This document shows, one piece after another, positions 9,159 through 17,725 of a stretch of 64,000 bases of DNA; the stretch's first letter is position 1, and each line of letters starts with the position of its first letter. The DNA is from Streptomyces glaucescens (GTDB lineage: Bacteria; Actinomycetota; Actinomycetes; Streptomycetales; Streptomycetaceae). The position numbers and the translations under genes were made by a program. Under the pieces are notes generated by a model. It had not been told where the DNA came from. It saw only the letters and a list, made by a program, of their open reading frames with translations, and ran no database searches. The DNA is taken from contig NZ_CP009438.1 of the NCBI RefSeq assembly GCF_000761215.1, positions 434,001 through 498,000 on the forward strand, read 5' to 3'.

Positions 9159-9209
9159 CCCCGGGCCGCGGGAGCGCACAGCGCGCCCTGGGGGTCCCGG
9201 CGGGCCGGG

Positions 9210-10073
9210 TCAGGCGGGCCGGGCGGTCAGGGCGGCGAGTTCCGCCAGCAGCCGGGCCGCCGGGGCCGGGTCGGTCAGCCACTTGAGGTGGCTGCCCTCC
9301 AGGGTGCGGACGTCGTACGGGTTGTCCGGGGTCAGCGCGTCGCCCTCGCGGATCAGCCGGTCCTGCAGGGCGAGCGGCAGGCTCGCGTCACCGGCCAGCC
9401 GGACGAAGGTCCTCGGGATGGTGCCCCAGGTCGCGGCCTGCGCCCGGTCGGCGGAGGTGCCCGCGTCGAGGTTCTCGTCGGGCTGGAAGGTGTTCAGGAA
9501 GGTCAGGAACTCCTCGTCCGTGCCGTCGGCGAGGAAGGCCGCCTTCCATCCCGCGAGGGCGTCCGGGTCCGCGGTGCGGAAGTTGACGCGCAGCAGGCCG
9601 AGCTCGGCCGGGTTCCCGGCCATGGCCCGGGCCACCGAGGTGATGTCGACCGTGGCCATCTCCGGCTCGGCGTAGTAGTCGCCGACGGTCAGGTCGACCG
9701 GGCACCAGGCGGACACGTAGACGAGGCGGTCGATCAGGTCGGGCCGGGCGTTGGCCGCCGCGGTGGCCGTGACACCGCCGCGGCTGTGCGAGACGAGGAT
9801 CACCGGCCCGTTCTCCTTGGCCCGTTCCAGGATCCCGATCAGGTGGGCGGCGTTGTCGGCGAGGGTGACGCCCTTGATCGAACCGGGCGCGGTCGACAGG
9901 TCCCCGAGGTCCTGCGGCGCCTGGTAGGACCGCAGGTAGGTCGCGCCGAAGCCGTGGCCGGGAAGGTCCACGGCGACCGACCGGTGCCCGAGGAGGCCGA
10001 GTTCGGCCTGGAGCGGCGCGAAGGAGAAGGAGTTCGCGAACGCGCCGTGAACCAGCACGAAGGTCGGCTGCAT
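9210..10073 (-). CDS. Alpha/beta hydrolase (EstC-like)
   Basis: A 287-residue soluble alpha/beta hydrolase with no signal peptide. The start FVLVHGAFANSFSFAPLQ gives the oxyanion-hole HGxF motif, followed by the nucleophile elbow VSHSRGG near residue 95, a central VYVSAWCP strand, and a C-terminal EGSHLKWLTDPAPAARLL with the catalytic His. This layout matches the EstC/pyrethroid hydrolase-like group of small-molecule esterases. The substrate is unknown. ATG 10073 gives a start directly before the first beta strand; longer frames upstream are shadows. The promoter region at 10120-10149 carries an embedded palindrome. Confidence 0.82.
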   Translation of the reverse strand: MQPTFVLVHGAFANSFSFAPLQAELGLLGHRSVAVDLPGHGFGATYLRSYQAPQDLGDLSTAPGSIKGVTLADNAAHLIGILERAKENGPVILVSHSRGGVTATAAANARPDLIDRLVYVSAWCPVDLTVGDYYAEPEMATVDITSVARAMAGNPAELGLLRVNFRTADPDALAGWKAAFLADGTDEEFLTFLNTFQPDENLDAGTSADRAQAATWGTIPRTFVRLAGDASLPLALQDRLIREGDALTPDNPYDVRTLEGSHLKWLTDPAPAARLLAELAALTARPA

Positions 10074-10119
10074 CTGTCTACCCGCTCTCTGGTGTCCGCC
10101 GCGCTCCGCGACGCCCGGG

Positions 10120-10149
10120 ACACTACGCAGTCGTAGATCACGTACGCAA
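10120..10149 (-). promoter_or_regulatory. Promoter with embedded palindrome, alpha/beta hydrolase gene
   Basis: Read on the minus strand, TTGCGT (10149-10144) and TAGTGT (10125-10120) are spaced by 18 bases. The spacer contains the palindrome CTACG-ACTG-CGTAG at 10136-10123, overlapping the -10. This arrangement is typical of a repressor-controlled promoter. The regulator is not identified. Confidence 0.4.
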
Positions 10150-10330
10150 CCGGTATGCGCGCCTCGCGCGGTGGCCGGAGCGGATGGCGCGCATCGCGTC
10201 AACGCCTGCGCGTCCAGGCGTCGTTCGGCGGCGGCGGGACCTCTCGTGGTGGCCGGTGTGCCTACCGCGACGCCGCGGCCGGCGTCCTCGGCGGCGGGAT
10301 CGCGGGCGTCCCCAGCGCCGGAGACATCGC

Positions 10331-10750
10331 CTAAGGGCGGTCCTCCTCGCCGCGCGGCCAGATGGCGACGGCGATCAGCACGGCCGCCCAGATTCCCAGC
10401 GGCGCGATCGGCCAGTAGTACGTCAGTTCGCCCTTGTGCACGCACCGCACGCCCCAGGCCGCGGACATGACGACCGCCCCGCCGAGCCAGTAGCGCCACT
10501 CGGCGAGCCACTGCTCCAGGTCCCTGCGGTTCCGCTCCGCGCGGCCGGGCACCGGCGCGGGCAGGTCGGCCGTGAGCGCCGCCAGTTCGCCGGCCGTGCG
10601 CGCCGCGAGCACCCCGGCCGTGCGGTGCGCTTGCTCCTGGGCGTCGATCCGCCCCTCGGCCAGCGCCTCCGCCAGCACGCCGAGCGCCCGGTCCCGGTCA
10701 CGGTCCGAGACCCGCACGGCGGGCATGGCAGGATCGCGTTGTTCATCCAT
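10331..10750 (-). CDS. DUF1707 (SHOCT-like) membrane protein
   Basis: A 139-residue protein. Residues 12-65 (VRVSDRDRDRALGVLAEALAEGRIDAQEQAHRT in two adjoining stretches) form the DUF1707 domain, a small helical module found in many actinobacterial membrane proteins. The C-terminal half has two membrane segments around residues 90-105 and 118-135 (YWPIAPLGIWAAVLIAVAIW). The function of the family is unknown. It starts at ATG 10750, divergent from the TetR gene at 10826 with only 75 bases between, so the TetR protein may control it. Confidence 0.8.
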   Translation of the reverse strand: MDEQRDPAMPAVRVSDRDRDRALGVLAEALAEGRIDAQEQAHRTAGVLAARTAGELAALTADLPAPVPGRAERNRRDLEQWLAEWRYWLGGAVVMSAAWGVRCVHKGELTYYWPIAPLGIWAAVLIAVAIWPRGEEDRP

Positions 10751-10784
10751 CACTGTTCCCCGTCCGTTCCAGTGATCCGACAAC

Positions 10785-10807
10785 TTCAGAATACGACTGT
10801 ATCTGAA
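10785..10807. promoter_or_regulatory. Candidate TetR operator
   Basis: TTCAGA (10785-10790) and TCTGAA (10802-10807) are perfect inverted half-sites 11 bases apart. The inner ATAC and GTAT are also inverted around almost the same centre. The site lies between the divergent DUF1707 and TetR genes, 19 bases before the TetR start, and is much more AT rich than its surroundings, as expected for an autoregulatory operator overlapping both promoters. Confidence 0.55.
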
Positions 10808-10825
10808 AAACGAGGAGAGGTGCCG

Positions 10826-11410
10826 ATGCCCAGGATCGTCGACTGGGAGGAGCAGCGTCGGCAGATCGGTGCGGCCCTGCTCGACCTGGCCTCCCGGCGC
10901 GGGCTCGACGAGGTCAGCGTGCGCACCGTGGCCGCCGCGAGCGGCCGCTCCCCCGGCGCCGTGCAGAAGTACTTCCGCACCAAGGAGGAGATGCTCGCCT
11001 TCGCCGCCGAGCTGGCCGGCGAACGGGTCGAGCGGCGCATGGCCGAGGTCGACACCGCCGCCCCACCGCGCCGGGCACTGCGCGAACTCGTCCTCACCAC
11101 CCTTCCGTTGGACGCCGAGCGGCGCTCCGAGGCCGCCGTGCAGCTCGCCTTCGCGGTCCACGCGGCCCACCACCCCCGGCTCGCCGCGATCCGGCGCCAG
11201 GTCGACCGGGACGTGCGGCGGGCGCTGGCCACCTGGCTGGAATCGGCCGGTCACGGCGAGGACGCCGCGGCCCTCGCGGATGCGGTCATCGCGCTGGCCG
11301 ACGGTCTGGCGTTGCGGATGCTGTACGCCCCGGACGAGCACGCGTCCCTGCTCGCGGCCCTGGACCGGGCGCTGGACGCGCTGCTGCCGCCTGCCCGGCC
11401 CGCCGATTGA
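10826..11410 (+). CDS. TetR/AcrR-family transcriptional regulator
   Basis: A 194-residue regulator with an N-terminal helix-turn-helix (VSVRTVAAASGRSPGAVQKY, residues ~28-50, then FRTKEEML). The C-terminal ~130 residues form the variable ligand and dimer domain with a C-terminal DGLALRMLYAPDEH helix. GAGGAGAGG lies five bases before ATG 10826. It is divergent from the DUF1707 gene, with a perfect 6-bp inverted repeat in between. The following snapalysin gene starts only 83 bases downstream and could be cotranscribed. The ligand is unknown. Confidence 0.88.
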   Translation: MPRIVDWEEQRRQIGAALLDLASRRGLDEVSVRTVAAASGRSPGAVQKYFRTKEEMLAFAAELAGERVERRMAEVDTAAPPRRALRELVLTTLPLDAERRSEAAVQLAFAVHAAHHPRLAAIRRQVDRDVRRALATWLESAGHGEDAAALADAVIALADGLALRMLYAPDEHASLLAALDRALDALLPPARPAD

Positions 11411-11493
11411 GGGATTGGCGTGCGCCGGGCGCGGGCAGGCACCCCAGCGGAATGCGGCATGAGCACGCCCACCTTCCCCACAGGAGGCCGACC

Positions 11494-12054
11494 TTGCACG
11501 CACGTAGCTTCGTCCCCACCCTCGCCGCCGTCTTCGCGGCGGCCCTGGTCACCGCGGGTCCCGCGTACGCCACGCCGGCCGGCACCGACGCGCCGGACCT
11601 CGCGGCCCGCGTCGTCACCTACGACGCGAGCGCGTCAGCGGAGTTCCGGGCCGCCGTCGACCGCGGCGCGGCCATCTGGAACGAGAGCGTGGACAACGTC
11701 GAGCTGCGCCCGGTCGCGGCCGGCCAGCGCGCCAACATCCGGATCATCGCCGACAACGGCTGGCCCCGGGCCCTCACCACCTCGCTCGGCAACGGCACCG
11801 TCTACATAGGCCGCCAGGCCGTCACCCAGGGCTACAACACGATCCGGATATCGGCGCACGAGCTCGGCCACATCCTGGGTCTGCCGGACCGCAAGCCCGG
11901 CCCCTGCAGCAGCCTCATGTCGGGGTCCAGCGCGGGAGTGTCGTGCACCAACCCGTATCCGAACACGGCCGAGCGGGCGGAGGTGGAGGACAACTTCGGC
12001 CTGGCGCCCGCCCACCGGTCCGGTGTTCCGCACGGTGTCGTGCTGACGGACTGA
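11494..12054 (+). CDS. snpA: Snapalysin-type M7 metalloprotease
   Basis: A 186-residue secreted zinc protease. A Sec signal (residues 1-28, AAVFAAALVTAGPAYA) is followed by a mature domain with HELGHILGLPD: His122, Glu123, His126 and Asp132 form the M7 zinc site unique to snapalysins, then CSSLMSGSSAGVSC and a C-terminal NTAERAEVEDNF. The propeptide seems short or absent. TTG 11494 is chosen because a perfect AGGAGG lies 6 bases upstream and the signal peptide begins there; earlier in-frame codons add non-coding-like sequence. In several Streptomyces the gene sits next to a divergent LysR activator. Here the neighbour is a TetR gene on the same strand, which is unusual. Confidence 0.85.
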   Translation: MHARSFVPTLAAVFAAALVTAGPAYATPAGTDAPDLAARVVTYDASASAEFRAAVDRGAAIWNESVDNVELRPVAAGQRANIRIIADNGWPRALTTSLGNGTVYIGRQAVTQGYNTIRISAHELGHILGLPDRKPGPCSSLMSGSSAGVSCTNPYPNTAERAEVEDNFGLAPAHRSGVPHGVVLTD

Positions 12055-12155
12055 CGGCCGGCCCCGGGGAGACGCCGCCAGGCGGATCACCCCTCGTGCC
12101 GGCGTGCGGCTGCGGACGCCCGCACGCCGGGCGGCTCCGGACGCCGGTCCGGGAA

Positions 12156-12185
12156 CGCCGGGCCCGCCCGGGAGCGGGCCCGGCG
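12156..12185 (+). terminator. Terminator after snapalysin gene
   Basis: CGCCGGGCCCGC, six bases, then GCGGGCCCGGCG form a perfect 12-bp stem about 100 bases after the snapalysin stop and 12 bases before the end of the convergent pseudogene. Confidence 0.75.
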
Positions 12186-12196
12186 TACGCATGCGA

Positions 12197-12660
12197 TCAG
12201 GTAGTCCCCGGCACGGGGTCGGCGGTCACACCGTGGGCCTCGCTGCGGAAGCCCGGGAAGGCCCGGACGATACGCCTCCACTGCGCCCAGGCGGCGCGGC
12301 AGCGGTCCTTCCGGGGCGCCGGCGGACTCGCCGGGCACCAGCGGCGGGATGCCGGGCGGCGTCACGGTCACCCCCGCGGCGGTGACGCGGCCCGCCGCCT
12401 CCGCGCGATCGCAACCGTTCGGCACGGCCCCTGATCAACCGCTCGTAGCACCGCGCCGGATCCGGCGCAGCACCTGGGCGCCGTCCGGGGGCCGTCCGGC
12501 GGGTCCCGGGCGACGACGGCCGCGGCCGGCCCGGCCTCGGTTGCAGGGCGGCGCGGGCCTGCTGGACGCCGGAGGCCCGGCACGGGTCGAGGCCCTTCTC
12601 CTCCAGCGCCCGGCCGATCCGGCGCACCCGTTCCGTCCCCCCTCCGGCCAGCGGGTCCTG
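12197..12660 (-). pseudogene. Remnant of an Orn/Lys/Arg decarboxylase C-terminal domain
   Basis: Read on the minus strand from about 12430, one frame gives AEAAGRVTAAGVTV followed by TPPGIPPLVPGESAGAP. This aligns without gaps to AAGRISAEMVSPYPPGVPVIAPGE in the intact decarboxylase at 17726-19189. After a frameshift near 12318, the next frame gives RKDRCRAAWAQWRRIVRAFPG, then FRSEAHGVTADP, ending at a TGA at 12199. FPGF followed by HGV is the expected end of the longer fold-type III/I decarboxylases. Upstream, to about 12660, a piece reading GTERVRRIGRALEEKGLDP may be an older part of the same gene, but this is uncertain. No full domain or PLP lysine remains. Confidence 0.5.
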
Positions 12661-12912
12661 GCACAGTGTCAGGGGGGACGGTTCCTCGTGTCGTGGATCC
12701 GCCTTCGGCGGGGACGTGCCGCCGCCGTGGGCGGGTGGGTCACCGTGCCCGGTCGGGCGGGGGGCCGGCACGGGCTCACGAGGGCGCTTCACTCGCAGGT
12801 GGCGCCGATCGTCGGCCACGGCGGCATCCGGGCGGCCGGGACGACCACAATCGCCGAACGCGGGTATACGGGACGCCGTGACGACAAGGCCCCCTCATGT
12901 GAGGAGCAGAGG
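12661..12912. other. Non-coding stretch before the DUF6003-like gene
   Basis: No convincing reading frame was found here. The last 70 bases include a mildly AT-richer segment (GAACGCGGGTATACGGGACG) that may hold the promoter of the gene at 12913. Confidence 0.4.
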
Positions 12913-13335
12913 ATGACCGACGACGCCTACCTCGTCCTGCTGCCCGGCACGACGACCGCCCTCGGTGTGCCCCCCGCGGCGGTCGGCGACCTGGCCTGCA
13001 TGGACACGCCCGCCGTTCAGGCGTGGCTGCAGGCCCAGGGTGTGACCGCGGACTCCCCCGAACTGCGGCTGGTGCCGCCCGAGGAGACGGCGGCCGTCCC
13101 CGAGGACGCCGAGCGGCTGCCCGTGCCCCTGGGCGACGAGGAACTGAGCCGCCTGCGCCACCACGCCGCGCCGCCGGACCTCGCGCGGCTGGAGGAGGAG
13201 CTGCTGGCCTACCGCACCTGCACCGACGGCCGCAACGCCCTGCTCACCCGTGCTCTCGCGGCCGGGGTGCCGGCGCACCGGGTCGCGGAGCTCACGGGTG
13301 AGGACCTGGCCACGGTCAAGGCGGCCACCGGCTGA
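12913..13335 (+). CDS. DUF6003-like protein
   Basis: A 140-residue acidic soluble protein with no signal peptide or membrane segment. It starts MTDDAYLVLLPGTTTALGVP and has a C-terminal helix-rich half (LARLEEELLAYRTCTDGRNALLTRALAAGVPAHRVAEL in adjoining stretches) that resembles a small DNA-binding helical bundle: the last part, AHRVAELTGEDLATVKAA, looks like a helix-turn-helix. The start and overall length recall the Streptomyces DUF6003 family, which has no known function. ATG 12913 follows GAGGAGCAGAGG. It stands alone between a pseudogene and a hydrolase gene. Confidence 0.65.
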   Translation: MTDDAYLVLLPGTTTALGVPPAAVGDLACMDTPAVQAWLQAQGVTADSPELRLVPPEETAAVPEDAERLPVPLGDEELSRLRHHAAPPDLARLEEELLAYRTCTDGRNALLTRALAAGVPAHRVAELTGEDLATVKAATG

Positions 13336-13476
13336 AGACCGGCAGGACGTCGTCCCGTGGACCGTCCGGATCCCCCGGGGCACGAGCCGGACGGCGGTCC
13401 ATCCGGCCGGCACCCGTACCGCTGGGGGTGCTGACCGGATGGCCGGCCGGCCGCCGCCGTTCCTAGCCTCGACGTC

Positions 13477-14652
13477 ATGATCATTCGTCGTTCATGGGTG
13501 CCGGCCGCGCTGCTCGGGCTCGCGGTCGCCTCGTTGCCGTCGGAAACGGCCTCGGCCGCGCCGGACCCCTCGGGCCTGGCCCGGGTGGTGCAGCGTGACG
13601 CCGACGCGCTGCGGGACGCCGGGGTGACCGGGGTCGCCGTCCGGCTGGAGACTCCGGGCACGGCCGTCACGGCCCGGTCCGGGGTGGGAGACCTGGCCAC
13701 CGGCCGCCCGGTCCCGGAGAGCGGTTACCTGCGCCTGGGCAGCGTCACCAAGACCTTCGTCGCCACGGTCGTGCTGCAACTGGTGGGCGAGCAGCGGATC
13801 TCCCTCGACCAGACGGTGGAGGACCTGCTCCCCGGAGTGGTGTCCGGACCGGGTCACGACGGCGGGGCCATCACCGTCCGCCGGCTGCTCCAGCACACCA
13901 GCGGGCTGCCCGACTACGTCCACGACGTCTTCCCCGAACCGAGCGCCCGGACCTACTTCGCCCACCGGTGGCGCGCCTACCGGCCCGAAGAGCTGGTGCG
14001 CCTGGCGCTGCGTCATGAGCCCGTCTTCCCGCCGGGCACCGGCTGGGCGTACTCCAACACCAACTACGTACTCGCCGGGATGATCATCGAGCGGGTCACC
14101 GGCCGCACCTGGGAGCAGCAGGTCCACGACCGCATCCTGCGTCCGCTCGGTCTCCGGGCCACCGACACCCCCGGTACGTGGCCCTTCCTGCCCCGGCCGC
14201 ACGCCTCCGGCCACCAGCAGTTCACCGCGGGCGGCCCGATGATCGACACCACGCTCCCCTACCGGCCCTTCGACAGCGGCGCCGACGGCTCGATGACCGG
14301 CACGGCCCGCGACCTCAACCGCTTCTTCGGTGCCCTGGCCGGGGGCCGGCTGCTGGGGCCCGCCGAACTGGCCGCCATGCGGACCACGGTCCCGGTGCCG
14401 CGCGACGGCGGACATCCGCCGGGCACCCGGGACGGGCTGGGACTGTTCTTCACCCCCTTGTCCTGCGGGGGCGGATACCTGGGGCACGGGGGCAGCGGTT
14501 TCGGCTACGTCGTCCGTGCCGCCACCACCACGGACGGACGGCGCACCGTCACCGTCTCCGCGCACAGCCGTTCGGCGGATCCCGGGGAGACGGCCCGGCA
14601 GGAAGAGGCGCTGAACCACCTCGTCGACCACGCGCTGTGCCACCCCGGCTGA
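13477..14652 (+). CDS. Secreted serine hydrolase, class C beta-lactamase fold
   Basis: A 391-residue protein with a Sec signal (residues 1-28, ending ETASAAP). The catalytic motifs of the beta-lactamase/D-alanyl-D-alanine carboxypeptidase family are present: Ser89-Val-Thr-Lys92, Tyr192 in YSNTNYV, and HGGSGFGY near residue 340 in place of KTG. These enzymes act on D-amino-acid peptides, esters or cell-wall stems. The family is large and the substrate cannot be told; a D,D-carboxypeptidase or esterase is most likely. The next gene follows after 53 bases. Confidence 0.85.
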   Translation: MIIRRSWVPAALLGLAVASLPSETASAAPDPSGLARVVQRDADALRDAGVTGVAVRLETPGTAVTARSGVGDLATGRPVPESGYLRLGSVTKTFVATVVLQLVGEQRISLDQTVEDLLPGVVSGPGHDGGAITVRRLLQHTSGLPDYVHDVFPEPSARTYFAHRWRAYRPEELVRLALRHEPVFPPGTGWAYSNTNYVLAGMIIERVTGRTWEQQVHDRILRPLGLRATDTPGTWPFLPRPHASGHQQFTAGGPMIDTTLPYRPFDSGADGSMTGTARDLNRFFGALAGGRLLGPAELAAMRTTVPVPRDGGHPPGTRDGLGLFFTPLSCGGGYLGHGGSGFGYVVRAATTTDGRRTVTVSAHSRSADPGETARQEEALNHLVDHALCHPG

Positions 14653-14705
14653 CGCCGTAGGCTCCCTTCCGCAAAGGCAGGATCGGCAGTGCGACGGGGG
14701 CGGAA

Positions 14706-16253
14706 GTGACGTACGAGGGACACGGCGGCCGTGACGTGAGCGCGGCGGCCGGGGCGGTGGTGGCGGCGCTGCGTGAGCTCGCCGCTCGGCGACCCGGCGA
14801 GCTCACGCTGCTGGACGGCTTCCCCGACGCGGAGCTGGACGGCTGGCCCGTGGAGGTGCCCGAGGCGGTGCGCGTCGTGCTGCGCGCCCTGGGGGGTGTC
14901 ACCGCGGGCCGGCAGCGGTACGCGTTCGGGCCGTCCGGGCACCCGCGCGTCCGCTCGGCGTCCGAGGACGCGACGTGGGCCCTGACACCGCGCGGCGACG
15001 TGCTGACCGGGACGGGCGCCGGCACGGCGGACTGGGGGCCGGTGCTGTCCCTCGCCCACGTCGACGAGTACGCGTTCACCGTCGAGGCGCCGGGGTTCGT
15101 GCCCTGGCTGGAAGATCTCGTCCGCCGCCTCGCCGGCGGGACGCCGCACGACGACGCGGGCGGGGCCGCAGCACCGCCCTTCACCATCGCCGCGGTGCCC
15201 TCCATCGAGGCCGCCGAGGGCCCGGACGCGGAGCTCGCCGCGATCGTCGGCGCCGGTCACAGCCTCCTCGACGTCGCCGATCTGCGGGATCTGCCGGGTT
15301 ATCCGTGCGCGATCTCCTGGGAGCCGTACTTCACCTATGACGGCGGCACGGCGGACACCAGCGGCAGCGACGTGGACTACCGGCTCGCCGGCGGGGGACG
15401 CGTGCTGCTGCTGGAGAGCGACGTCAGCGGGGACTTCCTGGGCCGGCCCGTCCGGCGGCACCGGGTCCCCGACGACGCCGCGGCCACGGCGGTGTCCGGG
15501 CTGCGGTCGCTGGCCCGGCGGTTCCCGCGGCTGGTGACCCTCGCCGACGGGACCGCCGACGCGGAACTCGACCGGTGGCCGGTCCCCGTCCCGCCGGACG
15601 TGCGGACCGTGCTGCGAGCCGTCGGCGAGGTGCGCGTGGCGGGCATGCCGGCCCTGCGGCTGATGCCCGGTGAGCCCTGGCAGCGGGTCGATCCCGCGCT
15701 GGACCGGATGATCCGCGGCGACGGCGGCGCGTACTGGCCGCTGGCCCGCGTCGGCCGCGCCCCGCGCAGTGTCTCCCTCGCCCACGTGCGGATCGATCCG
15801 GCCACCGGGCAGTGGGGATACGTGGTCTCCGTCCCGGGCGGCGCGGACGCGCTGCGCGAGGAACCCGAACTGGTGCTGCTCGCCGAGTCGCTGCCCGCCC
15901 TGCTGCTGAACGTCGTCCACGTGGTCGAGGAGGCGGTGCGCCGGGCGTCGGCCACGGGGTCGGACCCCGCCTCCCTGGTCACCGCCGCCACGAGGTGGTT
16001 CACGCCCAACACCGGGGAGCCCTGGACGATGCCGGTGCCCGTCGAGGAGTGGGCCGGCTCCCCCGATCCCCTGCGGGCCGGCGCCGCCGCCTTCCCGCCG
16101 GGCAGCCACGCCGCCGACCTGCGCGACTCCCCCGTCCCGACCGACCTCTGCTTCTACCGCGCCGAATCCTGGCGCTGGCACCGCACCCTCGACCGGCTGC
16201 ACTTCCTCGGCGGCGGACAGGTGGTGGTCGCGGTCGCGGAGACCGACGGCTGA
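14706..16253 (+). CDS. Uncharacterised protein with two similar domains
   Basis: A 515-residue soluble protein without signal or membrane segment, not confidently recognised. It is built from two related halves. Residues ~18-60 (LRELAARRPGELTLLDGFPD, AELDGWPVEVPEAVRVVLRA) and ~262-310 (LRSLARRFPRLVTLADGTAD, AELDRWPVPVPPDVRTVLRA) align closely, and each half later has SLAHV followed by a domain end. The pattern of short helices, an acidic loop and a SLAHVxxY strand recalls SMI1/KNR4-like immunity or scaffold domains, but this is only a suggestion. GTG 14706 gives the start; the ribosome site is weak. The gene converges with the M20 peptidase, 18 bases apart. Confidence 0.72.
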   Translation: MTYEGHGGRDVSAAAGAVVAALRELAARRPGELTLLDGFPDAELDGWPVEVPEAVRVVLRALGGVTAGRQRYAFGPSGHPRVRSASEDATWALTPRGDVLTGTGAGTADWGPVLSLAHVDEYAFTVEAPGFVPWLEDLVRRLAGGTPHDDAGGAAAPPFTIAAVPSIEAAEGPDAELAAIVGAGHSLLDVADLRDLPGYPCAISWEPYFTYDGGTADTSGSDVDYRLAGGGRVLLLESDVSGDFLGRPVRRHRVPDDAAATAVSGLRSLARRFPRLVTLADGTADAELDRWPVPVPPDVRTVLRAVGEVRVAGMPALRLMPGEPWQRVDPALDRMIRGDGGAYWPLARVGRAPRSVSLAHVRIDPATGQWGYVVSVPGGADALREEPELVLLAESLPALLLNVVHVVEEAVRRASATGSDPASLVTAATRWFTPNTGEPWTMPVPVEEWAGSPDPLRAGAAAFPPGSHAADLRDSPVPTDLCFYRAESWRWHRTLDRLHFLGGGQVVVAVAETDG

Positions 16254-16271
16254 GGGAGCGCGGCGTCCCGC

Positions 16272-17462
16272 CTACGGCTCAGGCGCCTGCGGCTCGCGGT
16301 GCCGGGCCCACGCCGTCGCGCGCAGGTCCGCGTCGAGCAGGACGTCCGCCGCGGTGCGGGCCAGGGCGCCGGTGACGGCGGTCAGCACCGCGCGGGCCCG
16401 GTCCGAGGCCGCCGCGCGGGCGAACTCGGGGGTGTGGTCGGAGCCGCCGGCGTCCATGACGGCGACGAACGGGTGGATGGCGGGCACCCGCGAGCTGACG
16501 TTCCCGATGTCCGAGGAACCGAGGTGGACGCCGGGGACCGGCGGGGTGAGGGTGATGCCCGCGTTCCCGAGGTGCCCGGCGAACCGCTCGGACAGGACCT
16601 CGCTGTCGCGGAAGTGTTCGTAGCGGACGGTGGCCCGCTCGACCTCGGCCCGGGTCCCGGTGGCGAGGGCGACGCCCTCGGCGCAGGTGCGCAGCCGCTC
16701 CACCAGGTCCTCCAGCTCGGCCGTGGTGGCGGCGCGCAGGCCGAACCGTCCCTCGGCGTACTCGGGGACGATGTTGGTGGCGGTGCCGCCCTGGGTGACG
16801 ATCCCCTGGATGTGGGACGCCCGCGGCAGCCGCCGGCCGAGACCGTGCACCACGTTGAACAGCTCGATCAGCGCGGCCAGGGCGTCGATGCCCTCCGTCG
16901 GGTTGCCCGTGGGGTGGGCGGCGCGCCCGTGGAAGCCGACCCGGTACTGCACCTGGGCGGTGAGCGGGGCCCGCACCCAGTCGTACACGCCGGGGTGGAA
17001 CATCAGCGCGGCGTCCACGTCGTCGAACACGCCGGCCTCCGCTTCGAGGACCTTCCCGCCGCCGCCCTCCTCGGCCGGGGTGCCGACCGCCAGCACCGAA
17101 CCGGGCGTCCCGCCGAGGACCGTGCGGACCGCGAGGGCCGCGCCCAGGCCGGCCGCGGCGATCAGGTTGTGGCCGCAGGCATGACCGAGACCGGGCAGCG
17201 CGTCGTACTCAAGGAGCAGCGCCACGGCGGGGCGGCCGTGGCCCGAGCGGGCGGTGAACGCGGTCGGCAGTCCCGCCACCGGGCGCTCCACGGCGAACCC
17301 CTCGCGTTCCAGGATGCCGGTGAGCAGGGCCGCCGCCCGGTGCTCGGCGAAGGCGTACTCGGGGTCGGCGTGCAGGCGCAGGGCGACGTCCCAGAGTTCG
17401 CCGGCCCGGCGGGCCACCTCGGTGTCCAGGGTGGTGTGGACGTCGTCGTGCGTGAGGGCCAC
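16272..17462 (-). CDS. M20-family metallopeptidase, AbgB/PM20D2-like
   Basis: A 396-residue cytoplasmic amidohydrolase. Zinc-site motifs in order: GLGHACGHNLIAAAGLGAAL near residue 100, VGTPAEEGGGGKV near 140, GFHGRAAHPTGNPTEGIDAL in the dimer domain, and DAGGSDHTPEF near the C-terminus. The early GHACGHN with EEGGGGK pattern belongs to the M20D branch that includes p-aminobenzoyl-glutamate hydrolase AbgB and the peptidase M20 domain-containing protein 2, which cut acyl-amino acids or dipeptides. GTG 17462 is preferred because GGGGAGG lies five bases upstream; longer frames are non-coding-like. It is divergent from the decarboxylase at 17726. Confidence 0.85.
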   Translation of the reverse strand: MALTHDDVHTTLDTEVARRAGELWDVALRLHADPEYAFAEHRAAALLTGILEREGFAVERPVAGLPTAFTARSGHGRPAVALLLEYDALPGLGHACGHNLIAAAGLGAALAVRTVLGGTPGSVLAVGTPAEEGGGGKVLEAEAGVFDDVDAALMFHPGVYDWVRAPLTAQVQYRVGFHGRAAHPTGNPTEGIDALAALIELFNVVHGLGRRLPRASHIQGIVTQGGTATNIVPEYAEGRFGLRAATTAELEDLVERLRTCAEGVALATGTRAEVERATVRYEHFRDSEVLSERFAGHLGNAGITLTPPVPGVHLGSSDIGNVSSRVPAIHPFVAVMDAGGSDHTPEFARAAASDRARAVLTAVTGALARTAADVLLDADLRATAWARHREPQAPEP

Positions 17463-17725
17463 GTGGCCTCCCCGGGTGTTCGCGGTGGTCGTGCGTGCCC
17501 CGCACGGGTTCCACCGGGCGGCGCCCCGACACCCGGGAAACCGGGCCGCCCGGGCCACGGGGTGCGCACCCGCCGACCGCGGAGTGTGACGTCCTGCGGA
17601 GTTTCGCTCGGCGTGACGGTGCAACACGGTCGGTACGGCCGTCCGACGCGGCCGGACCGGCACGGCCGGCGTCCGTGCGGCGCCCGCGGCCGGGATCTTC
17701 GCAAGCCATGATCCCGGGAGGAACG

